A stretch of DNA of 39,968 bases. Source: CAMAVH01 sp035714115. Its GTDB lineage: Bacteria > Pseudomonadota > Alphaproteobacteria > SMXQ01. Positions 33,805 through 39,968 of the stretch are shown one piece after another. Every line of letters starts with the position of its first letter. Positions within the stretch are counted from its first letter, which is position 1. The stretch covers positions 1-39,968 of the forward strand of contig DASTMO010000019.1 of assembly GCA_035714115.1 (NCBI GenBank). Direction: 5' to 3'. The notes under the pieces were generated by a model. That model saw nothing but the letters and a program-made list of their open reading frames with translations, had not been told where the DNA came from and ran no database searches. The position numbers and the translations under genes are program-made.

Positions 33805-34963
33805 TTTCGTTCTCGGCGGCTTCGAGAACGCGGATGGCGTTGAGGAAGCTGGCGTCGCGCTGCCATTTCTTGAGCATGCGCTGGCCGACGTCGGGCGTGA
33901 CGCGGTCGTACAGCTCGAGCACGCGCGACAGCTCGCGCGGGTTCATCACGCGGTCGTGGGCGCGCGCCTTGCGCGTCAGCATGAAGATGCTGGCGAAGTC
34001 GGCCTTTTCGATGCCGATGGCGCGGCAGACGATGGCGAGCGCTTCGCCGCCCGGCTCGAACATCATGCGGCGGAGCAGGCGCGGGCGCAGGCCCGAAAGC
34101 TTGCCGAACATCGCCTCGAACAGCGGCACTTCGCCCTGGCGCAGCACCTGCAGCAGCATGCGCGGCGTGACCTTGCCCTCTTCGTGAAGGCGCTCGACCA
34201 GCTCGACGTGCTTGGGTTGTTCGACGGCGCGGCCGTGATTGTCGATCACCGATTTGACGCTGCTTTCCAGCGTCTCGTCGATTTCGGCCGGATCGACGTT
34301 GAAGTTCTTCACGATGTGCTGGCGCAGCGCGGCGGAGACCCACCAATACATGCGGCGGGCCAGCTCCTGCTCCAGGTCGGGGCGCTTGAGCAGCGGATTC
34401 TGGTAGGTGTCGACGCGCTTGGACTGGTCGACGAGATATTCCATCGTGCCTTTGGAGATGCGCGCGCTGGTGTTGTCGAGCATCGCCTTGATGACGTCTT
34501 CATTGCCGGTCTCGACGAGCGCGTCGGTCACGCTCTCGTTGAGGTTCTTGCGCATGGCGATGACGAGTTGATGCTCCATCGTGCGGTGGTGGATGATCTC
34601 CACCAGATCGACGTCGTGCAGGATGTCGCTCTGCATCAGCACGCGATGGGCCACTTCGATTTCGTCGTTGGCGAGCGTGACGATGAGATCGCGCGGCGCG
34701 TTGCTCACGCCGGCCAGCCGTTCGGCCAGCTCGCGGCGCACCGACATCTCTACGTCATGGATGATCTGGCGCAGGATGTCGGTCATCAGCGCGCGTTCGC
34801 GGTCGCTGAGCACATCCTGATTGTTGAAGAAGAGATCGCCGACGGCAGTGACCAAGGCCTTGCGGCCCGCGACGGTCTTGTCCCGCGCGAGCTTCATCAG
34901 TCCTTCGAGATCGTCGTCCTGCAAAGAGGACAGGGCTTTTTCGGTCATGGTCTGCCGTTTCAT
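33791..34963 (-). CDS. DUF2336 domain protein
   Basis: 390-residue cytosolic, mostly helical protein. It matches the DUF2336 family of alphaproteobacteria, with features such as LMKLARDKTVAGRKALVTAVGDLFF (22–46), MSVRRELAERLAGVSNAPRDLIVTLANDEIEVAHRVLMQS (73–112) and a conserved C-terminal half (ARRMYWWVSAALRQHI; RLLRRMMFEPGGEALAIVCRAIGI). The repeated short helices look HEAT-like. No function is established. The 3' end overlaps the PAS kinase gene by 14 bases, so a role in that signalling path is a reasonable inference. The ATG at 34948 (MTEKALSS) is an alternative start; neither has a strong ribosome-binding site. Confidence 0.82.
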
Positions 34964-35173
34964 GGGCGCCGCGCGGAAATCGCGTGATGCCGCACCATCG
35001 GAATACAGCCCCGTCCCTTAAACAACGGTAAATCCCGCCGCCAGATTTGCTAAGCGTGATAAGGGCTTGCGAAAAACTTACCGCGTTTTAACCGGGTTTT
35101 CGGCGCGTATTTGGCGGAATCTTTGCGCCGTTAAGCGGCCATTAAGAAAACTCGGCATAAATTGCCGGGCATC

Positions 35174-35404
35174 ATGATCTCGCCCACTGGAAATATTCCG
35201 AACCTCGTCGCCGGCCTGCCCACGCAGGGTTCCTCGGCGTTGGTCTCCAAGGTCTCGCCCGGCATGCGGGCGGCCCAGACCGCCCTGGCCGAACGGCAGG
35301 CGCAGCAGCAGGCTCAGGCGACGGCTCTGCCGAGCGTGACCGCTGAAACCCATCGGGCCGTGGCCAACCTGCCGCGCGGCAGCCTGCTCAATATTCTCGT
35401 CTGA
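35174..35404 (+). CDS. Small hypothetical protein, Ala/Gln-rich
   Basis: 76 residues from an ATG at 35174 to a TGA at 35402–35404. It begins MISPTGNIPNLVAGLPTQGS, has a helical Ala/Gln-rich centre (RAAQTALAERQAQQQAQATA) and ends RGSLLNILV. Third codon positions are strongly GC, as in the neighbouring genes, which supports real coding. No membrane span, signal peptide or cysteine is seen. I do not recognise the family. It is divergent from the DUF2336 gene across a 210-base AT-richer gap and convergent with ftsY. Confidence 0.5.
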   Translation: MISPTGNIPNLVAGLPTQGSSALVSKVSPGMRAAQTALAERQAQQQAQATALPSVTAETHRAVANLPRGSLLNILV

Positions 35405-35513
35405 TCGGAACGGGCGCTTCTAGCGCTCCAGTCCCCCAAAGCGCGTCAGCGCGTCTTGGCTTGGGCGAGAGCGTTAGCGCTGCCTTTTGTTAAGCCGAAC
35501 GCTTAGCGTTCGA
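35405..35513. repeat. Cluster of short AGCGC/GCGTT palindromes
   Basis: Four short inverted repeats follow one another between the small hypothetical gene and ftsY: AGCGCTAGAAGCGC-type arms at about 35414–35427, GCGCGTCAGCGCG at about 35441–35453, AGCGTTAGCGCT at about 35470–35481, and CGAACGCTTAGCGTTCG at 35497–35513. The last includes the ftsY stop codon. None is followed by a clear T tract, though CCTTTTGTT follows the third on the plus strand. They may together end both convergent transcripts. Confidence 0.4.
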
Positions 35514-36429
35514 GCCCCATAAGCCCGCGCGCGAAGTCGCGCGCCGTGAAGGCGTCGAGATCCTCCACGCCCTCGCCGACGCCGATGGCATGCACGGGCA
35601 AGGCGAATTTCTCCGCCAGGGCCACCAGCACGCCGCCGCGCGCGGTGCCGTCCAGCTTCGTCACCACCAGGCCGCTGATGCGGCTCTTGAAGATGTCGAC
35701 CTGCGACAGGGCGTTCTGCCCTGTCGTGGCATCGAGCACCAGCACCGCGTCATGCGGCGCGGTCGGGTCGATCTTGCGGATGACGCGCAGGATCTTGTCC
35801 AGCTCCGCCATCAGATGTTCTTTGTTGTGCAGGCGGCCGGCGGTGTCGATCAGCAGCACCTCGGTGCCGTCTTGCTTCGCGCGCGTCAGCGCGTCGAAGG
35901 CCAGGCCGGCGGCGTCGCCCTTCTCGTTGGCGTAGAAGGATGCGCCGGTGCGCTCGCTCCAGACCTTCAATTGCTCGACAGCGGCGGCGCGGAACGTGTC
36001 GCCGGCCGCGACCATCACCGACAATCCCTCGGCGCGATAGCGCGCGGCCAGCTTGCCGATAGTGGTGGTCTTGCCCGAACCGTTGACGCCGACGATCAGC
36101 ACCACATGGGGTTTTTTCGCACGGTCGATGATGAGCGGCTTGGCCAACGGCTCGAGGATCGTGGCGATCGAGGCGGCGAGCGCTTCGCGCACTTCGGTCT
36201 CGTCGACGTCCTTGTCGAAGCGGTCCTTGGCCAATTGATCGGTCAGCTTGGCGGCGGTGGCCGGGCCGAGATCGGCGCCGATCAGCAGCTCTTCCAATTC
36301 ATCGAGCGCGGCGCGGTCCAGCTTGCGCTTGGTGAAGATCGCGCCGATGCCCTCGCCGAGCTTGGACGAGGAACGGGTCAGCCCGTCCTTCAGGCGGGCG
36401 AACCAGCCCTTCTTCGGCGCGTCGCTCAT
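35503..36429 (-). CDS. ftsY: Signal recognition particle receptor FtsY
   Basis: 308-residue SRP GTPase that docks the SRP–ribosome complex at the membrane. The N domain covers about residues 1–100, and the G domain has GVNGSGKTTTIGKLA (114–128), DTFRAAAVEQL (144–154), DTAGR (195–199) and TKLDGTARGG (257–266). The acidic A domain is almost absent, as in many alphaproteobacteria; the short basic N terminus KKGWFARLKDGLTRSSSKLG contains the amphipathic lipid-binding helix. The start overlaps the mtaB stop as ATGA. Its partner ffh lies 3 kb away in this window. Third gene of the dapF–mtaB–ftsY operon. Confidence 0.96.
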   Translation of the reverse strand: MSDAPKKGWFARLKDGLTRSSSKLGEGIGAIFTKRKLDRAALDELEELLIGADLGPATAAKLTDQLAKDRFDKDVDETEVREALAASIATILEPLAKPLIIDRAKKPHVVLIVGVNGSGKTTTIGKLAARYRAEGLSVMVAAGDTFRAAAVEQLKVWSERTGASFYANEKGDAAGLAFDALTRAKQDGTEVLLIDTAGRLHNKEHLMAELDKILRVIRKIDPTAPHDAVLVLDATTGQNALSQVDIFKSRISGLVVTKLDGTARGGVLVALAEKFALPVHAIGVGEGVEDLDAFTARDFARGLMGLER

Positions 36430-37730
36430 GCCTTAAAGCCCAGGGGATGGCCCGCGATCAGCTGGCCGTTCTCGAGCTTGGCGATCGGCGTCTCGATGAT
36501 GCTGCCGACTTCCTGTGGCATGGCAAACTCGACGGCGGCGAACTCCTCCGAGCGGCCGAGCGTCGGCGTTTCCATGATGGCGCGCACCGTGCGGCCGACG
36601 AAGCGGGCGAGATAGGCGTCGCGCGCGGCTTCGCCACGCTGCCGTAAACGACCAGCCCGTTCGCGGCGAATTTCCATCGGCATCTGCGGCATGCGCGCGG
36701 CCGGCGTCTTGGCGCGCGCCGAGAAGGGGAAGACATGCAGGAAGGCCAGGCTGCAATCCTCGACCAGCTTGAGGCTGTTCTCGAACATCTCCTCGGTCTC
36801 GGTCGGAAAGCCGGCAATCAGGTCGGCGCCGAAGGCCATGTCCGGGCGCAAGCTCCGCAGCTTCGCGCAGAACTCGACGGCTTGGGCGCGCGAATGGCGG
36901 CGCTTCATGCGCTTCAGGATCATGTCGTCGCCGGCCTGCAGGCTCAGATGCAGATGCGGCATCAGGCGCGGCTCGTGGGCGATCAATTCCATCAAATCGT
37001 CGTCGCTCTCGATCTCGGCGACGTCGATGGAGGAGAGGCGCAGGCGCGGCAGCTCCGGCACATTGGCGAGCAGGCGGCGCACCAATTGGCCGAGTTTCGG
37101 CTGGCCCGGCAGATCGGGGCCGTAGCTGGTGATGTCGACGCCGGAGAGCACGATCTCGTTATAGCCGTTGGCCACCAGGCGGCGCGTCTGGTTGACGATG
37201 TCGCCCATCGGCAGCGAGCGCGAATTGCCGCGGCCGTAAGGGATGATGCAGAAGGTGCAGCGATGGTCGCAGCCTTGTTGCACTTCGATGAAGGCTCTGG
37301 CGTGGCCGGCGAAATCGTCGATCAGATGGCCGGCGGCTTCGCGCAACTTCATGATGTCGGTGATCTGCAGGCGCGGCGCGGCGTCGGTCGCCAGCGCGGC
37401 GTAGCTTTCGGCCTTCATCTTCTCGGCATTGCCGATCACATGGTCGACTTCCGGCATGGCGCTGAACTTGGCCGGATCGATCTGCGCCGCGCAGCCGGTG
37501 ACGATGATCTTCGCGTCGGGGTTCTCGCGGCGCTTCTTGCGGATCGTCTGGCGCGCCTGGCGCTCAGCCTCGGCGGTCACCGCGCAGGTGTTGACGATGA
37601 TGGCGTTGGTCAGGTTGGCCTTGGCGGCCTCGGCGCGCACCACTTCGGACTCATAAGCGTTGAGGCGGCAGCCGAAGGTGACGACTTCCGGCTCGCGAAT
37701 CGTCGCGCCGCTCTTCGTCGTTGTCGCCAT
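36426..37730 (-). CDS. mtaB: tRNA t6A37 methylthiotransferase MtaB
   Basis: 434-residue radical-SAM enzyme that adds a methylthio group to t6A at position 37 of ANN-decoding tRNAs. The N-terminal MTTase domain has cluster cysteines C21, C49 and C80. The radical-SAM cluster motif is C154-x3-C158-x2-C161 (GCDHRCTFC), followed by IPYGRG. FGADLIAGFPTETEEMFENS lies in the core, and residues after about 370 form the TRAM-type tRNA-binding tail. The length and cysteine layout fit MtaB rather than MiaB or RimO. Its ATG overlaps the dapF stop and its stop overlaps the ftsY start, a classic alphaproteobacterial dapF–mtaB–ftsY run. Confidence 0.93.
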   Translation of the reverse strand: MATTTKSGATIREPEVVTFGCRLNAYESEVVRAEAAKANLTNAIIVNTCAVTAEAERQARQTIRKKRRENPDAKIIVTGCAAQIDPAKFSAMPEVDHVIGNAEKMKAESYAALATDAAPRLQITDIMKLREAAGHLIDDFAGHARAFIEVQQGCDHRCTFCIIPYGRGNSRSLPMGDIVNQTRRLVANGYNEIVLSGVDITSYGPDLPGQPKLGQLVRRLLANVPELPRLRLSSIDVAEIESDDDLMELIAHEPRLMPHLHLSLQAGDDMILKRMKRRHSRAQAVEFCAKLRSLRPDMAFGADLIAGFPTETEEMFENSLKLVEDCSLAFLHVFPFSARAKTPAARMPQMPMEIRRERAGRLRQRGEAARDAYLARFVGRTVRAIMETPTLGRSEEFAAVEFAMPQEVGSIIETPIAKLENGQLIAGHPLGFKA

Positions 37731-38587
37731 TAGGCGACTCGCGAAGCGGCAGGTTCAGCGAGCAGCGACGGATCGATGGTGCCGCGCGCGGCGATGGCGA
37801 CCGCGCCGGTCATCAGCACATGGCCGTCCGATTCGCGCCATTCGATGGTCAGCGTGCCGCCGTCGAGCACCAACTGCGCCTTGCGGTCGGCCAGGCCGCG
37901 CCGTACGGCGTTGACCAGCGTGGCGCAGGCGCCGGTGCCGCAGGCCAACGTGATGCCGGCGCCGCGTTCCCACACCCGCATGCGAATGCGTGAACGGATC
38001 AGCACCTGCGCGAAGCCGATGTTGGCGCGCTCGGGGAAGATCGGATCCCATTCGAGCTTGGGTCCGATGGCGGCGATGTCGAGCGCTTCGACGTCATCGA
38101 CGAAAAAGGTGCCGTGCGGATTGCCCATCGAGCAGGCCGCCGGATCGCTGACCGGGCCGATGCTCAGCGGCAAGTGCAGCGTGTCCATCTCGCGCGAAAG
38201 GGGCACTTCGTTCCATTTGAGGCGCGGCGCGCCGAAATCGATGGTCACTTCGCCGCCGGATGCACGATCCGCGAACAGGTCGCCGGCTTCCGAGCCGATG
38301 ACGACGCGGCTCTTGCCGGTCTCATCCATCAGGAAGCCACCGATGCAGCGTGTGGCGTTGCCGCAGGCGGCCGAGGCGCTGCCGTCGGCGTTGCGGATGC
38401 GCATGAAGGCCTCTTGGCCGTTCGGTGCGCTCTCGAGCACGATGATCTGGTCCGCGCCGATGCCGCGCCGCCGGTCGGCGATCGCTGCGGCTTGGGTAGC
38501 CGACAGGGTGAAAGGCGACTGCCTCGCGTCGATCACGACGAAGTCGTTGCCCAGCCCATGCATCTTGAGGAAGCGCACCTGATCCAT
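37730..38587 (-). CDS. dapF: Diaminopimelate epimerase
   Basis: 285-residue cofactor-free racemase that converts LL- to meso-diaminopimelate for lysine and peptidoglycan synthesis. The two catalytic cysteines are C75 (ASAACGNATRC) and C216 (TLACGTGACAT). HGLGNDFVVID (10–20), RRRGIGADQ (39–47), MGNPHGTFFV (154–163) and WERGAGIT (206–213) are also present. Full length. The ATG at 38587 (MDQVRFLKMHG) has no good Shine-Dalgarno sequence; a -10-like TATAAG ends 4 bases before it, so the mRNA may be leaderless. First gene of the operon with mtaB and ftsY. Confidence 0.96.
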   Translation of the reverse strand: MDQVRFLKMHGLGNDFVVIDARQSPFTLSATQAAAIADRRRGIGADQIIVLESAPNGQEAFMRIRNADGSASAACGNATRCIGGFLMDETGKSRVVIGSEAGDLFADRASGGEVTIDFGAPRLKWNEVPLSREMDTLHLPLSIGPVSDPAACSMGNPHGTFFVDDVEALDIAAIGPKLEWDPIFPERANIGFAQVLIRSRIRMRVWERGAGITLACGTGACATLVNAVRRGLADRKAQLVLDGGTLTIEWRESDGHVLMTGAVAIAARGTIDPSLLAEPAASRVA

Positions 38588-38591
38588 GGCG

Positions 38592-38622
38592 CTTATATGG
38601 CCTTGCGCGGTGCCGGGGTCAA
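38592..38622 (-). promoter_or_regulatory. Putative sigma-70 promoter for dapF–mtaB–ftsY
   Basis: On the minus strand, TTGACC (38622–38617) and TATAAG (38597–38592) are separated by 19 bases, slightly long. The expected transcription start falls on or within a base or two of the dapF ATG, implying a leaderless message. Confidence 0.4.
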
Positions 38623-38695
38623 ACGGAGTCCCGTCGGTTGCATCGGGCCGTGTCCCTGCGGCATCATCGGGGAAAATCACCATGCAGGACATCCC

Positions 38696-39091
38696 ATGAC
38701 CGCCGGAACCGTCACGGCCGAACCGCTCATCGACATTTCGTTGGCCGAGGTTCAGGCCGTCATGAAACTGGCCGACGCTTACAAGGCCGACTTGACCGGG
38801 CGTTTGGGGGCTTCGCCCTCCGCCGAGGCGGTGGAGAAGGATGTGGCTGCCGGCCAATCGGCGGCCCTAAAGGCCCTCATGGACAAGATCGCCGGCTTTT
38901 CCCGGTCCGAGCGGGCCGAGCTGGTCGGCGTCGTCTGGCACGGCATGGACGAGTACGACAGCTTCATGGCCTCGCGCACCTTCGCCATCGCCACGGCGGA
39001 CGTGGGAATTCCGCAATATTTGGCCAAAAAGGCGTTGTTTTTGGCCAATCAGATGCGCCATGCGCTCCAAAAGATGGGTTACACCGCGTAA
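38696..39091 (+). CDS. DUF3775-like small protein
   Basis: 131 residues from an ATG at 38696, which has AGGA at 7 bases. The centre has FSRSERAELVGVVWHGMDEYDSFMA, and the C-terminal helix is VGIPQYLAKKALFLANQMRHALQKMGYTA. The order (helical N part, E-x-x-EL-x-x-x-x-W-x-G, then YL … L … LGY at the end) resembles DUF3775 proteins of alphaproteobacteria, judged from memory. No catalytic motif is seen. The frame is open well upstream, but that part is antisense to dapF. The next gene starts at the base after its stop codon. Confidence 0.7.
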   Translation: MTAGTVTAEPLIDISLAEVQAVMKLADAYKADLTGRLGASPSAEAVEKDVAAGQSAALKALMDKIAGFSRSERAELVGVVWHGMDEYDSFMASRTFAIATADVGIPQYLAKKALFLANQMRHALQKMGYTA

Positions 39092-39250
39092 ATGACCACG
39101 AAACAGATCAAAATGTGGCTGATCGCCCTCGGATTCCTCCTGGTCGCCGGCAAACTCGTCTGGATGATCTATGTGGAGCAGGACCGCTGCTTCGATGGCG
39201 GCGGCCAGTGGGACGCCAAAGCACGGGTCTGCCAGACCGCCTCTCCTTGA
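39092..39250 (+). CDS. 52-residue single-span membrane protein with a two-cysteine tail
   Basis: ATG at 39092 directly after the preceding stop codon, TGA at 39248–39250. The order is MTTKQIK, one hydrophobic span (about residues 8–27, MWLIALGFLLVAGKLVWMIYV), then EQDRCFDGGGQWDAKARVCQTASP. The tail has two cysteines 14 residues apart around GGGQWD, which could form a disulfide if, as the basic N terminus suggests, the tail faces the periplasm. Small proteins with a C-x-x-GG-x-W … C tail recur in alphaproteobacteria, but I know of no assigned function. The abutting start and shared strand suggest co-expression with the DUF3775-like gene. Confidence 0.6.
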   Translation: MTTKQIKMWLIALGFLLVAGKLVWMIYVEQDRCFDGGGQWDAKARVCQTASP

Positions 39251-39345
39251 CTCTCTAAGGCCACCGGCCTACCTTCCGCCCCGTTCAAGCAACGTAAGTT
39301 CTTGTCCCGCCAGCCCTAAGTCGTTGAAACATAAGGGCGAGTGGC

Positions 39346-39386
39346 CACCAGTCCGCGAGTGTCGCGCACTGGTGTTTTGTCGTTTT
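39346..39386 (+). terminator. Strong hairpin with T-rich tail just before ffh
   Basis: CACCAGT (39346–39352) pairs with ACTGGTG (39368–39374), and after one mismatch CGCG pairs with CGCG around the loop AGTGT. TTTTGTCGTTTT follows. It ends the upstream two-gene transcript, or acts as an attenuator in the ffh leader, since ffh starts only 34 bases later. Confidence 0.65.
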
Positions 39387-39419
39387 GCGTGCGTTTTCCT
39401 CGGGATTTCAGGCAGTTAG

Positions 39420-39968
39420 ATGTTCGAAGGCCTTTCCGGCAAGCTGACAGGGGTATTCGACCGGCTCACCCGCCGGGGCGCCCTGCGCGAGTCCGACGTG
39501 CAGGAAGCGATGCGCGAGGTTCGCATCGCCCTCCTGGAGGCCGACGTCGCCCTGCCGGTGGTGAAGGACTTCATCGCCAAGGTCTCCGAGAAGGCGGTCG
39601 GCGAGGCGGTGATCCGCTCGGTCACGCCCGGCCAGATGGTCATCAAGATCGTCCAGGACGAGATGGCCGCCATGCTCGGCTCGGAAGCCTCGGCCCTGAA
39701 CCTGAACGCCGCGCCGCCGGTCCCCTACATGATGGTCGGCCTGCAGGGCTCGGGCAAAACCACCAGCGCGGCCAAGATCGCGCTGCGCCTGCAGATCAAG
39801 TCGAAGAAGAAGGTGCTGCTCGCCTCGCTCGACGTCCATCGCCCCGCCGCGCAGGACCAGCTGATGCTGCTCGGCCTGCAGGCCAACGTCGCGACGCTGC
39901 CGATCGTCAAAGGCGAGCCGCCCGAGATGATCGCCGCGCGCGCCATGAGCACGGGCCGCCGCGAAGGC
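39420..39968 (+). CDS. ffh: Signal recognition particle protein Ffh, 5' part
   Basis: The gene runs off the right edge; 183 codons are visible. It begins MFEGLSGKLTGVFDRLTRRGALRESDV, the standard Ffh N domain (residues 1–95, with EALLEADVALPVVKDF-like sequence ALLEADVALPVVKDFI at 38–53). The G domain starts with MMVGLQGSGKTTSAAKIA (104–121), which contains the P-loop, and continues with LDVHRPAAQDQL (139–150), where this family has D-x-x-RPAA. Ffh with 4.5S RNA binds signal sequences and docks to FtsY, which is encoded 3 kb away here. No M domain is visible because of the window edge. Confidence 0.95.
   Translation, partial: MFEGLSGKLTGVFDRLTRRGALRESDVQEAMREVRIALLEADVALPVVKDFIAKVSEKAVGEAVIRSVTPGQMVIKIVQDEMAAMLGSEASALNLNAAPPVPYMMVGLQGSGKTTSAAKIALRLQIKSKKKVLLASLDVHRPAAQDQLMLLGLQANVATLPIVKGEPPEMIAARAMSTGRREG

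Noticed and set aside
39251..39419. 4.5S SRP RNA upstream of ffh
   Set aside because: The conserved SRP RNA core (GGAAGCAGCC-type loop) is absent; only a terminator-like hairpin is present.

Overview
The window is high-GC bacterial chromosome from an alphaproteobacterium, most likely of the Hyphomicrobiales (Rhizobiales). The signs are the dapF–mtaB–ftsY run next to ffh, the tkt–gap–pgk block, a DUF2336 gene, a PAS kinase with an alphaproteobacterial-looking H-box, and an RpoE–ChrR pair. This is inference from gene content; there is no rRNA or tRNA gene to anchor it. I see no CRISPR array, insertion sequence, prophage or integrase, and codon use looks uniform. Genes are packed tightly, and no gap longer than about 260 bases lacks a gene.

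Layout: (1) 1–4.9 kb: 5' part of an AsmA-like gene, a 26-residue membrane microprotein, an arginase-family enzyme, an alpha/beta hydrolase and an ornithine-cyclodeaminase-family dehydrogenase. (2) 4.9–10 kb: three tandem paralogous MFS transporters followed by a GntR/UTRA regulator with its own promoter, closed by a bidirectional terminator. (3) 10–11.8 kb: a thioredoxin-like [2Fe-2S] ferredoxin and a reductase that carries the same ferredoxin fused to its N terminus. (4) 12–16.9 kb: a four-gene Gld-type ABC cassette (ATPase, permease, GldG-like, DUF4340). (5) 17.1–20.5 kb: an operon of an AbrB-type membrane protein, a mesaconyl-CoA-hydratase-like protein and a mesaconyl-CoA CoA-transferase-like protein, with a large palindrome upstream. 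(6) 20.6–26.3 kb: chrR–rpoE on the minus strand, divergent from a flavoprotein–DUF1365–CFA-synthase-like operon, with a convergent SDR gene. (7) 26.6–30.9 kb: tkt, gap and pgk of the Calvin/glycolytic/pentose-phosphate core. (8) 31–35 kb: azlCD, then a DUF2336 gene overlapping a PAS histidine kinase. (9) 35–40 kb: a small hypothetical gene, ftsY, mtaB, dapF, a DUF3775-like gene, a 52-residue membrane protein and the start of ffh.

The most informative region is 20.6–26.4 kb. The 136-bp rpoE/flavoprotein intergenic region holds two divergent exact copies of TGATCC-N16-CGTA, the known promoter type of RpoE–ChrR (ECF11) sigma factors. A third copy with one mismatch (TCATCC-N16-CGTA) precedes the SDR gene. 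The sequence therefore predicts a compact, self-regulated singlet-oxygen or organic-hydroperoxide response whose output is lipid modification. The CFA-like enzyme has Ser and Gln where E. coli CFA synthase has the bicarbonate-site Cys139 and His266, so a methylated or furan fatty acid product is more likely than a cyclopropane.

Other points worth following are the transporter/hydratase/CoA-transferase operon (a possible C5-dicarboxylate route through citramalyl-CoA), the ferredoxin–reductase fusion beside its stand-alone paralogue, and the arginase-family enzyme in which two of the three substrate-carboxylate contacts are replaced.
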